This document shows, piece by piece, positions 33,671 to 44,105 of a stretch of DNA of 64,000 nt (its first letter is position 1; each line of letters starts with the position of its first letter). Source of the DNA: Panicum virgatum (taxonomy: Eukaryota; Streptophyta; Magnoliopsida; Poales; Poaceae); contig NC_053150.1 in the NCBI RefSeq assembly GCF_016808335.1, positions 41,319,607 to 41,383,606 on the forward strand, read 5' to 3'. The translations under genes and the position numbers were made by a program. Below the pieces are notes generated by a model, which had not been told where the DNA came from, ran no database searches, and worked only from the letters and a program-made list of their open reading frames with translations.

Positions 33671-35140
33671 TGCGTAATTCTTTCATTAACTAGGGAAAAT
33701 TTAGTAGCAGCCAGAGAACACATCTTCGAATAAAACTTTCCACATGATCAAACATAGATCAGGTCACAAACTAGGCCACTGTGGCAGATTTCTAGATAGA
33801 TCTTAGGTGATCGAAAAGACAGGGTTCTTGTGCTACGATGCTAATCAACAGAGATCATAGCAGTGATTGGACTAAAAATATAGTCTCACAGATTCAATAG
33901 GCTAAAATTTGATGAGCATCCATGTCACAAAATTTGCAATATCTTTGGTATTCATCAAACAACCTAGAATTGCACAATGAAGAGATTTGGCAAGTAGGAA
34001 GGATCATAATCTTCCAAACTGATAGTCCAAGTGGTACTGGTTCATCATTTGAGATTCTAAGGAATGAAAAGATCACTAGACACCAAGATGGGGCTTAGGA
34101 TGAAGGCATGACTTAAAACCATTTTTTTTATCCAAGAAAGTCTAAGTATTTTAACAAGCATGCTCCTAAAATCTAAATCTAATCCACTTATAGTTTAAGC
34201 ACACTAACACTTATCTATGAGGATTCATACTAGAAATTCCTTATAAAGCTCATGTAGCAACTTCAAATATTATGAACCAATCAAACATCAACCAGATATG
34301 TATGCACGTCCTGACCGCCCTCACAAGATAAACAATTGCCAACTAATGTTGGGCTTACGTGATTAGCACGGTGGTATAACATAGATACGGCTCTCCCTAT
34401 ATAGCTAGTCGATACATTCTAACCGTTCTTATCTTATCGAATCGTGGTTAGTATACCTGCACAAGATTGACAGAACATATATATATCCAATGAACCTTTC
34501 ATGCCAGCACTCATGAAAGCGTTCCCAAACATTACCGCTCACTATAGAAGCGGCAGCCATACAATTTCCGCCGTATGGCCAACGTTAGCATACGCTACTC
34601 AGAGGCGTATTCACAAGTTCCTTTACTCCCAATATATTCGACCGAGGTCGGTATATTGGCAGCAGCTCAAGTAGGTCACTGCTTGAGCGCAGCGTTCGGT
34701 TCGCATCGCCGACGGGAAGGTCAGACTCCCTCAGCTGACTGAGCACACTTTACTTCCAATATAGTCAACTAATATTCGGTATATTGGAAGCACCTCAAGT
34801 AAGCCACTGCTTGAGGGCAGCGTTCGGCTCGCATCACCGACGGGAAGGTCAGACTCCCTCAGCTGACTGAGGATCCTTACCTTCTTACCTCACGTAGGTG
34901 CGTCGTTACAAAAATTAAGAGTTGCTTGTGAGTATGGTTTGACAAAATATAAAGTGCTGGAAGTCAGATACATAACCATACATAAACAGCCACCTAGTAA
35001 TTCCCGTAAATTCCCTAGGACTTTACTTTCTATGCACAACTCTTAACGAATCCAACGTAGTTTTCCGAAATTCCTTATTGTTCCAATTTTATACGGAAAA
35101 ATGGTTTTCAAGGTTTCAACACATCTGGTGTACGCTTGCA
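33671..35140 (-). other. Gypsy-like internal leader region
   Basis: About 1.5 kb between the primer site and the gag-like frame. It is non-coding in all frames and contains the tandem duplication at 34625-34873. Confidence 0.7.
34625..34873. repeat. Tandem duplication of about 125 bp in the element leader
   Basis: Two adjacent copies share ATTCGG/GGTCGG followed by TATATTGG, then CTCAAGTA, CCACTGCTTGAG, GCAGCGTTCGG, CACCGACGGGAAGGTCAGAC and TCCCTCAGCTGACTGAG. They differ at several bases. The position between primer site and gag is where packaging signals usually lie. Confidence 0.88.
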
Positions 35141-35152
35141 GCTCTGATACCA
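35141..35152 (-). other. Gypsy-like element primer-binding site (tRNA-iMet)
   Basis: The minus strand reads TGGTATCAGAGC, complementary to the 3' end of plant initiator methionine tRNA, two bases after the LTR end. Confidence 0.92.
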
Positions 35153-35154
35153 GC

Positions 35155-38100
35155 TCTGGCAGAACCACCTGAATTATTCCGGCTCAAGTGCGCAGGGCAT
35201 CACCATAAAGGCAACACTAGCTCAAACGCACTTCAAAAGGAACAATTCTTGGTCTGTCGGGTAACGTCCCGATACAACCACCGGTTCTCGGATCGAACAA
35301 GCATACCCCGCACGAAGGCGAGTCCAGAGATATTACAACCACAAGTTTTGCAACACAGGCATAAAATGATTACAAACCAGTTCTAAAATATTATTACAAG
35401 TACAAACTTTAAAAAGCAGTTATACAAACCATAACTTTAACTTCAGAGTTTGAAAGCAGCGGAAAGAGACAACGATGGCTACAACACGTCGCAAAAGTAT
35501 ACCAAGCTAGCCCAAGCAAGGTATCACTTGTCATGGTCATTGCCGGCCGAAGACGAATCCCACTCTACAGACCAGCCAGGAGGCAAAGAGCAGGGATAGG
35601 TCAAACTAGCGACCTGGTCCTCAAGACTCATACCTGAAAAAGAGTTTCAACAGCAAGGCTGAGTATTCTAATACTCAGCAAGACTTAACCGTCAACGGGT
35701 ATAAGTAGCCCACTATACCTAGACTATGCAAGGTTTGTGAGGCTCTGGTTTTCCTTTTTGCTGAAAAGCAATAAAGAGTAGATCCTTACTTTCAAGTTTT
35801 AGCTTTCAAGATTCTAGTAGATTAACCATTCTATGTAAGCAACTAATATGCAAACATGGTAGAAAAACTAAGCAAACATCAAGATTAATAAATAATATTG
35901 TTGCTCTTATTACTCTGTGTGGCAAAGGGATCAAGCAGTCTCATTTCATCGTGAGAGGCGGACGATTCTGAATCGAAATTCAACCTTGCAAGGATAACCT
36001 AGCACACACGCTTGAAGCACCGTCGAGTCACTTCTAAGCAACCGTTGACCTTTCTTTCCGGACTTGTGGATAGGGTCACTCTCCCCGACTACAGGGCTCC
36101 AAGGTCCACCCGTGCCCGGTCCACCCTTGTCCCTTGAAGTCGTAGTGTTGATCAACAATAACATTTAAAAACCTATCTCTAAAGAGAGAGTGAAAGGTAT
36201 ATCCACTCCCCGGTCCAATCGGCTACTAGGCTTGCCGCGTACCATATTTACGGCATGTGGCTAGTACTTTCAAAAACTTAACCACCGCTACCACACCCCG
36301 CGACCTTAGCAAGTTCATCAACACAGACGGGGTCTCACATAAAGTCATGATATCGATCACAACCCCGTCCGTCGTCCTTATATTGATAACAGAAGTAAAC
36401 AAACAATTCCTATAAAGCTCGCGAGTGACAGGCAATCACTCGACTTTTACCGGTCCTATAAGCTTAGCAAGTAGTCGATCTCGAGTCTAGTGTTCAGTAC
36501 ATAGGTTCCTAGGATCATGCATCTAGGGTTTCAATTCAAATCCTAAGAATTGTAAATGCACAAGTAAATAATAACAGTAAATGATAATAATTTGAAATAT
36601 AGGTTATGTCCGGGGCTAGCCTTCTCGGTAGTTGCTAACTTTTTCAGCTCTAGGCTCTTCCGAACTTTGGTTCGGGGCTTCAGTTAGTTCAGCAGTGTTC
36701 GCTTGAGCTTCGAGATCACCTCCGACAGATTCCGGGATCAGCTCATACGTCCCGTCCGATAAGGCAGTCGTGTCTATATATAATGCAAGAACAACATTAA
36801 CTACACAAGGCATCATGATCAACAGCACAAGCAAGTTATACTAACTTCATAAAATGAGTGGTGGTTGATTCCTATAGCATTTAACTCAAGGTTTGCTAAT
36901 TAAATAAACAACTCAGATCACAAATAGCAATAAATTTAGCAAAAATTACCCTAAACAGAAAATGAACAGACTAAGCTACCCTGCAAAAATCATGCCAAGA
37001 CATGTAGCCAATTAATCACAACAATTCTTTCATTCAGATAACACCTAGATCAAGCTTCAATTATACAGGTCAAACTAGAGCAAAGTAGAAGCTCAAAATT
37101 TAACAGGAGGTTGACACAGAAAAGGACTAGCTACTGTGAAATTTGCATGATTTTATCTAAATAGAATTAATTACGAGAAAATAAACAAAACAGAACAACA
37201 GATTATCAAGATTCATTTTTAGCTCCTGTTCTAGCCATGAACTGAGGCTTAAACTTCCTGGACAAGCTAAGATACTCAAGAAGAACATGCAGAAATATTT
37301 TCATGATTTATTATGAACAGAAACTATTTACCATAATTAAAGTCTACCAAACAAGGATTAAATCAAAGAAATAGCAAATCATGAGAACTGACCACGAAAT
37401 TTTATATAAAAACTAGTGTCACATGTGTAAACTACCATAAAAATTTCAGAGCAAGACAAGCTTTTAATCATCAGATAAGAAAAAGATAAATCATTTAGTA
37501 TTTATTTACCTAGTGACACAAAACCATTTATACAGCAAAAACTTGCAACAAACACCTAGCTTATTATGATTCTACTGCAAAGAGCTACTTTCAAGGATTC
37601 CAAAACATCTGAGTTTACATTTTTCTGAATTTCCTATGATTTTCTATGGAATTTCAAAGTTCACTGTAAAAATTACAAAGGAGTCCCTGCTGGCACTATT
37701 CATATGAGTCTTGGGCTATGCATAAAACCCCCCGGGTTGTCTTGAATTTGAACCCGAGGTCCCTGGCCGTGGGGAAAAAGGAACAGAGGGAGGATGGCCG
37801 GCCTTTACCGGCGCCTCGGCTCACCGGCGGCGAGGTCTGGGTTGGGGAAAACGAAGAAGAGGCCGAGACGAACCCAAAGGTGGTCTTCTTGGGGCTCGGG
37901 GTGGTCGGATTGGGGTTTCCCCGCGGAGCAGTTGCTCCGGCGGCGGAGGAGGACGGCGGAGGCGGCGCTCCGGCGGCGTATTGGCGACAACAAGTGGGGG
38001 AAAAGCCTCACGGGAGCAAGGTGAAGCTTCTAGGGTGGTTGGGAGGGGCGGAGCAATACTAGACTGACGGGTCTACGGCGAGCAGGGCGGCGGCGGTGCT

Positions 38101-39099
38101 CGGGCTACGGCAGGCGGGGTGATCCAGTGCGAATTGGGCGAGGAGGAGAGGTGGGTGAGCATTCGCGGGGCCAAGGCGGAGCTGCTGGCGGGGTTAATTT
38201 GGGCGGAGCGGCTGTGGAGGTGCGGCTCGACGGCGGCTTGAGGCTCGCCGGCGTTCGGTAGAGCGGCGGTGGCGGTCTGTGGCGTCTGGGCAGGGAAAGA
38301 GCGAGAGAGTGAGGGGAAAAGATCAAGGAGAGCCCCCTGGTTCTGGTGCGCGCGAGAGAAAGGAGCAGCGGGCTCTGTCCTGGCCGGGCCACGGCGGCGA
38401 CGAGGTGGCAGCCGCGAGGAGCTTCTGGGCGGCGTGGCGAAGGGAGGGGAGGTCCAGCGCGAAGAAGAGGGCGTCGAGGAGCTTCTATGCGACGCGTGGA
38501 AGCTAGCAGGCGGGAGGTGGCGTGGGAGGGCGGCCCAGAGCGGCGGGCGGGCGGCGTGGCGCCGTCGGTCGGCGGCGAGAGAGAGCAGAGGAGCTGGAGG
38601 AAGGGGAAAAGGACCCAAACGAAATTTCCAAAAACTCCAGGGACCAATCTGTAAACCAGCGATAACTTTTAAAATAGAGCTCAAATGAAAAAGTGCCCAA
38701 CATGAAAGTTGTTCAATTTTTCAAGATCTACAATCTTTGATGTTGTGAAAAAATTTATTTGATCAAAGATTCAAGAGCTAATTTTAAAAACATGGAAAGA
38801 ATTTTAAATTCCAGGAACTTTGTCTTTTTCAATGTATTTTCACTTTAAACATAGACTTAAAAGCAAAATTTGCTGCCATGTAATAAATGCTCTGAATTTT
38901 GCAAAAACACCCTCCACAAAAGTTATAAATGCATACTCTATTCAATATAACTACAGAGAGGACCTTGCATAAAATCATAATTACACATAGAACCTTTTCA
39001 TATTTACAAAAAGATCCTTTTTCAAGCAATTCAAGCATATGATGCATGATTTGGTTCTAATTACCCTAAATTGGCTATTTAAAAACCTGGGCCGTTACA
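35155..39099 (-). repeat. Gypsy-like 5' LTR, 3945 bp
   Basis: Near-copy of 27975-31970. Differences noticed include TCTGGCAG against TGTGGCAG at the inner end, a gap near 36800 (about 45 bp shorter), and scattered single changes. Its outer end GGGCCGTTACA abuts the CCAAG duplication. Confidence 0.95.
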
Positions 39100-39103
39100 C
39101 CAA

Positions 39104-39115
39104 GCTCTGATACCA
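39104..39115 (-). other. Copia primer-binding site (tRNA-iMet)
   Basis: The minus strand reads TGGTATCAGAGC just inside the Copia 5' LTR. The nested Gypsy-like element was inserted directly beside it: its CCAAG duplication shares the last base, so primer site and gag are now 11.1 kb apart. Confidence 0.92.
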
Positions 39116-39117
39116 AT

Positions 39118-40737
39118 TGTGGGACCGAAGCTTGCGACCAGAGGGGGGTGAATGGGAGCCGATCAAAATTTCGTCGAAATTCGAATTGTCGGCCTATATC
39201 CCAAAACCACCGCAGACTCTCGAACCTAGGTAAGCGAGAATAGCTATGAACGAGCTATCTCGAAGCAAAAGACCCAAGTCGCAAAGCGGAAGCAAAAGCG
39301 AGAGGAACTTCTCAAATCGAATCTGCTCAGGCACAGACCGGTCTGACCGGTATAGAAGACCGGTCTGACCGGTCAAGCAGTTCAAACACAGGCAGACCGG
39401 TCTGACCGGTCTCGCCAACCGGTCTGACCGGTAGCGTCCAGAAAACCCCGAAAATCCATTTCCAAAACCGTGAATCGAGAGCAAATCATGTCCAAATTGG
39501 ATGAAACTTGGAGGATAGCTTCGTTCCTACCCCAAGAGTATATCCCCAAGAAATCTCACCCTAATGATATCCATAACACGAGAATTTCGGGATGAGATCA
39601 AAGGGGGTGGGGTTTTCTCTAGCCTCCAAGAGATCGAAATTGAACGAGTTAGTGATTCCAGAGGGTTCAAGAACAAAGTAGAGGCATGGAAATCACAGCA
39701 AAGAACTCGTGGACTCCTCGCAATCAAGTGCACCAAAAACGAAATCGAAATTTCATCAAACAAGGCACAAAACGAGGAGATGGATTGATTCAAACCGCCC
39801 AGAGGGCACGAGGAGGTTAGGGCCTCCTTTCCCAAACAAATCCACAAGAGTTCTCACACAAACAACATTCAAATCTACCCTAAAGAGATGAACAGGGGGA
39901 GAGGAACACAGGGGCGGCGGCCTGGAGAACAGAACAATTCACGGACACAATACAAAAGCCGCACTTGACCTAACACAAGTGAAGGGGTTTTTATACCCGT
40001 GGGACCGGTCAGACCGGTACGCTGGACCGGTCAGACCGGTTGATTAGACCGGTCAGACCGGTGCCAGGGACCGGTCAGACCGGTTGGCCTGCAGCACCCC
40101 CTGTACACGATCTCATCCGACGGCCGAGGTTCTTTCTTCGGAATGAAGTCTTCTCCACGATGCCGCCGTCTTGACGAAGATTCAGTCCACGGTTTTGGAG
40201 GGTCCGCGAAACCCGGGTAAGTGGCTGGTTTTGAGAAAACCACCAAAACATCACGCGCGGAAAGATTCCCGCCTCCACGCCGTGGCCCTAGATGCCGTTC
40301 CCACCTCGGCCTTCTGACGGCCCTAGACGCTGCCCGACGCCCGTCACCTCCTCGCCCGCAGCTGAGGCCCTAGACGCCGTCGACGCCCGTCGCCTCCGTC
40401 AGTCCCGAGACCGACGCCCGTGCCTCCACGACTCGGCATCTTCAACAGCCGTCAGCCTCCTTGGTTTTGTGGCGCAAACCAAGAAACTCGCCTTCCATCG
40501 CCGCTTGCGCCCTCGATCCAGGAGTGGACGCCACAGCTGCCGCCCGGTCCGAGCTCCGGTCCCGGCTGCCCTTTACCGCCGTCCACCGCACGGTCCATCG
40601 GCCACAACACCTCCACGACAGCTCCCCGTCGACACTCGACGCCCGTGTACCTGCAATCCATGGACCAAGCGCATGATCACACCGCACGGTTGACAATTCA
40701 CTCATCACAAGCAAGATAGAGTACTTAACATTCCTCA
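39118..40737 (-). repeat. Copia 5' LTR
   Basis: 1620 bp, TGTGGGACCG to CATTCCTCA, matching 19854-21472. The U3-side motif array (40003-40084) has four intact ACCGGTCAGACCGGT copies, and the leader-side array (39336-39432) has four. The TATA-like sequence at 39987-39996 reads GTATAAAAAC on the minus strand, against GTATAAATAC in the other copies. Confidence 0.95.
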
Positions 40738-41012
40738 AGTTCATTTGGCACATTTTGAGTCAACTAATAGCTTCTCTAACGATAAAAAGATGATAGTTTG
40801 TTTGCTACAAGATTGTCCATGTCACCATAGATGGCATAATAGATATTATATTTATTTATCTAACGGTCTAGCCGCAACATGCTATTCCGAAAACTAATTT
40901 GGACCCCAAACCAAATAGAGTGTTAAGTGGTTACAAATAAAACAAAATGTGTTATAACCAGCTTTGATATCTCCTCATTTCCTCTGTAAGCAACCTATCC
41001 GATGTGTCCTTA

Positions 41013-41319
41013 GGTTAATCCCAGTGGAGTGTTTCATATTGATGTTTCCAAAATAGCCACATAAGCAACTAAGAAATGAAATGGTATTTGAAACAACCTC
41101 TACAATGCATAATTTTATAGCACGGTTTCATAGGTTCTAAGTAGCATTTAATTTTATGACTCAACAAGAGTTGGTATGCGTGTAGACATGATTTCATCTA
41201 GATGAAACTGGTTTCCTCTATCTCTCTTCTTAAATTTAATGCCATGTCATCAAAAAATCCTATGTGGCATGCTATTTAATGAGAATGAAACCCCATCAAA
41301 CTCCCCACTGAGAATGGCC
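41013..41319. mobile_element. Tourist-like (PIF/Harbinger) MITE, 307 bp
   Basis: The ends are GGTTAATCCCAGTGGAGTGTTTC and, reversed, GGCCATTCTCAGTGGGGAG, an imperfect inverted pair; the first is quoted at its full TIR length in two parts, GGTTAATCCCAGTGG and AGTGTTTC. A 3-bp TTA duplication flanks it (41010-41012 and 41320-41322). The homologous tandem unit at about 11500 lacks it, which serves as an empty site. Confidence 0.75.
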
Positions 41320-41464
41320 TTATTGGAGATATCCTAACTTTGTTCCGCGTTAATACGTATACATCAACTGATAGCGACAAACAAACATTAATCAAAACCC
41401 ACAAGCAGAGATAGAGAAAACAATACAACTATGATGTATGAACAATAGAACTTTGATATTATTT

Positions 41465-42175
41465 GCGGAAATCCAAAACAGCAATCGCGCGCTATAGCGC
41501 TTCGTGGCGCGCGAAGCTACAACCTCGGTGCCCACCCATGTGGCATGTGACAGCCCTAAACACCCACGCTACATGTATTGATTTTGCTTTCTTTTTTCCT
41601 TTCTATTTTTTTCCTCTCGTAATGGCAGTAGTTATCATTCTTTTTGTCAGATTTCCCTTTTACTTTCTACTATAGAGAAATTCTCTTGCAAAGATTTTAG
41701 GAAAATTGTACTAAAAGATTATATCGAGCATTTGTGCTTAGAAGTTGTATGATGAACTTGATGTAAAAAGTTATCCGAGATGTCTTATTAGTTACATTTC
41801 CATAGAATTTATGCATCAAAGTTGTGTGAGAAGTTTACGTGAAAGTTATGTTCAAAGTTATCATTTAGTAAGAAGGCTGAAAAAAGTTATGCTTACAATT
41901 TGTACGTGCCATGTTAAAAAATTATCCTATAAAAAGTTGGTTGGAAAAAAAATTGTGCGTAAATCGTAAAAGTTGTGCTGAAAAATTATCATCTGATAGT
42001 TATTGCTGAAAATATGATCCGATACTTGTTTGAAAAAGCTTATACATACGTATGTTATAAGTAACTTTCTAAAAGTAGAAAAATTGTGGAAAAAACTTTC
42101 CAAAAAAGAAAATCACTCGCTGTCCAGCATCGGGCGCTGGTACCTCTCCTGGCGCACGCGCTGTGATTAGCTGAG
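41465..42175. other. Unassigned insertion with AAAGTTAT-type repeats
   Basis: Absent from the homologous place at about 11650. The ends are GC-rich (CGCGCGCTATAGCGC on the left, GGCGCACGCGC on the right). The middle is AT-rich with many variants of AAAGTTAT and AAAATTAT. No domain-bearing frame. Probably a small DNA element; no target-site duplication was identified. Confidence 0.4.
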
Positions 42176-42224
42176 CCCTTGCTCGATGGCTATGTGCCCA
42201 TTGACCTAACAACTAACGCACTAG

Positions 42225-43241
42225 TTGGCCACTGTTGGTTCCCCTTGACCCGCTTTTCCCCTGCTACAGTAGGCCAAGGCGATTTCAAGGGCGACCCCGC
42301 TTTCCTCCGGCGATCCGCCGGCCCCCTCTCCTCCGGCGGCCCTCGGGGCGCCGGCGTCGAGAGTGGAGCCCGGCTCCTCGGCGGTGGGACTTTGTATAGC
42401 CGTAGATTTAGGTCTCCATGCTCCTGTGTCCCGGCGACGGCTTCTTGGTCGCCGTCTAGGGTTAGGTTTTCCCATGCTCATCCTCGGCGACGGCGGCGGC
42501 GGTAGGCTCGGCGCTTTTTCCGGTGATGAGCATCTTGGGGCTGGTAGGTTTGGTTGTGCTGGCCCGTCGGCGGTGCCGCTGGCTTGGCCTTTCCTGACGC
42601 TGGCCGTCTTCTTCGTCAGAGGCGTTGTCTCTGGGCGAGATTTTGTGGCCAGGTGCGTCCTTGTTCTTGCAACTTTGGTTGGGGTGGAAGCCTCTTCTTC
42701 TCTCCCCTGGTTGCGAGCGGTTTGGTATGGGTCGCCGGGATTCCTGTTGGGCTTCTTCTCAGTTTACCCAGATCTCGGTTACGGGCTGTCGATTTTTTCG
42801 CCGGCTTCGGTCTTCTGCCTATCTGTGATCCTAGGGCTTCTCTGGGGCTGCAGTCTGGGCTTCTTCCTGCCGCTCGGTGCAGGCTTCTTGCTTGACCAAG
42901 TACTTGGCGATGACGGCCGATTCACCCCCACTGAAGACATGTCTTGCGGCTTCAAATTGCTGGAGGTCTCGTCGGTTTACTTGGCCGGGCTCTCCTTGGC
43001 GTTGCAGCTCTTCCCCGACTCCGGCGGATCAGGAAGCGCAGCGGCAGATGGGAGGATCAAAGGATCCAGGGGCTTTTCCTTCGAATTCAAAGTTTTGTAG
43101 GGTCCTTTGTGTAAGTTGGTGTCCCTGGAGTTTGTGTGGTGCGGGATGTGTTGTATTTTTTTCCTTCTCCAGGGGCGTTGATGTAATTCTCAGGAGATAA
43201 TGCATTCCAGGGCTTCCAGCCCCTTCGCAAAAAAAAAAAAA
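42225..43241 (+). mobile_element. 1-kb poly-A retro-insertion of unknown source
   Basis: A perfect 17-bp direct repeat AACAACTAACGCACTAG flanks it (42208-42224 and 43242-43258), and it ends in about 13 A residues after CCCCTTCGC. The homologous unit (11721-11737) has a single copy of the target, that is, an empty site. The 1017-bp insert is GC-rich at its 5' side. It has one 245-codon frame (42363-43100, plus) rich in L, G, F and S with hydrophobic stretches, in which I recognise no domain. These are hallmarks of LINE-mediated integration. The insert is either a non-autonomous LINE relative or a processed copy of a cellular RNA. Confidence 0.88.
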
Positions 43242-43258
43242 AACAACTAACGCACTAG

Positions 43259-43844
43259 CGACACAAGAGGTTGTTCCGGCATCTGTTTGCATATAGCACA
43301 CCGTTCACAGTTCACGACTTGACGTGTCCTCGGAAAAACAGTGTTCAGACCATAGATCGCAGAAAAACCAACCCAACGACCCTTCGATCGGCATCGGCAA
43401 GTACCTGCTGTTTTCTGTTCTGTTATTGTAGTGGCAGAGCATGCGTTCCCACCCACCGAAAGGGAGCACATTGGCATGCTGTTTCCTAGCACCAAGAAGC
43501 GAGACGAACCAGAGTAAAGTAACCAACCTGTGGGACTAATGATTCGACATTAGCGTGGTCGCTGTGAATGCAACCGGTAAAATACTGGACTAAGGACAGG
43601 CATCTTTTGGTAGGATGCTGGTGGTCGTTACTGATTCCAGCCTGTCGCTATACGATGGAATCGCTTGATGGGCGGTCAACTAACCAACTGAAGCAAAATG
43701 AATTGGCAAATGCAATGTCATTCATATAGTCATACAAGTACTGGTGAGTTCAGTGTAGTAGACAATATTCCTGTTGGATACTTGGATTGATAGATAATAG
43801 ATGCCGTGTCATCTTAGCGGTTCGTCCTTTGCATATTCATCTAA
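43259..43844. other. Tandem-unit tail continuation and spacer
   Basis: 43259-43335 (CGACACAAGAGGTTGTT, TTCACGACTTGACGTGTCC, TCGGAAAAA) matches 11738-11806. The rest has no gene or recognised repeat. Confidence 0.55.
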
Positions 43845-44072
43845 TTTACAGAGAACGGAACGGAATCGAACCATTGAGCTGATTGGAATGGAGAGGTAGA
43901 CTTGCTCCTGAAACTGGTTCTTGAACAACTGTGGTATGATTCCTCTTGTGAAGTTGATGTACAGGGATAGCGATGACAATCTCCTGAGGTCTCCCATTGA
44001 CGATGGTATATTGCCAGAAAGAAAATTTTGGGACAAATCCAATTGTCCAAGCATTTGGAGAAAGCAACGTGG
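43845..44072 (-). pseudogene. LRR scrap from the receptor family
   Basis: The minus strand reads LGQLDLSQNFLSGNIPSSMG, then DLRRLSSLSLY and LFKNQF. This matches the third to sixth LRRs of the 46002-47738 protein (LEQLDLSQNFLSGQIPASMG). It is cut at both sides and frameshifted toward its end, so it is a short duplicated remnant, not an exon of the neighbouring ORF. Confidence 0.85.
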
Positions 44073-44105
44073 CATTGCGTTTTAGGGTGCAAATTGGTGA
44101 TCCTT

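Larger units (their letters stand above)
27975..39099 (-). mobile_element. Non-autonomous Gypsy-like element with 4-kb LTRs, nested in Copia
   Basis: Two long LTRs (27975-31970 and 35155-39099) surround only 3.2 kb of internal DNA. The 5-bp target-site duplication CCAAG is at 27970-27974 and 39100-39104. A tRNA-iMet primer site beside the right LTR and a purine tract beside the left LTR set the minus orientation. On that strand the LTR starts TGTAACGGCCCAGG and ends TTCTGCCACA. The only protein remnant is a gag-like CCHC frame; no protease, RT, RNase H or integrase is present. This makes it a LARD-like parasite needing a partner. The LTR pair is very similar by eye, so it is younger than its host element. 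Confidence 0.92.
19854..40737 (-). mobile_element. SIRE-like Copia LTR retrotransposon, split by a nested Gypsy-like element
   Basis: Two LTRs of about 1620 bp (19854-21472 and 39118-40737) are flanked by the 5-bp target-site duplication AGTTC (19849-19853 and 40738-40742). The polypurine tract lies beside the left LTR and the tRNA-iMet primer site beside the right LTR, so the element runs on the minus strand. Its genes run gag, integrase remnant, RT, RNase H, the Copia order. Without the 11.1-kb inner element its length would be about 9.75 kb. Protease and the front of integrase are missing, and gag and pol carry frameshifts and stops, so it is not autonomous now. Assignment to the SIRE/Maximus lineage comes from the long coiled-coil gag and from pol motifs. 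Confidence 0.93.
40743..42207. other. Intergenic DNA right of Copia, with the tandem-unit tail and two insertions
   Basis: No gene. About 40930-41012 and 41320-41465 match 11430-11650. Two pieces are extra compared with that copy: the MITE at 41013-41319 and an unexplained block at about 41465-42175. Confidence 0.6.

Noticed and set aside
43809..44075. First exon of the LRR ORF at 46002-47738
   Set aside because: It is homologous to an internal part of that ORF, lies downstream of it on the minus strand, and is frameshifted. It is a separate scrap.
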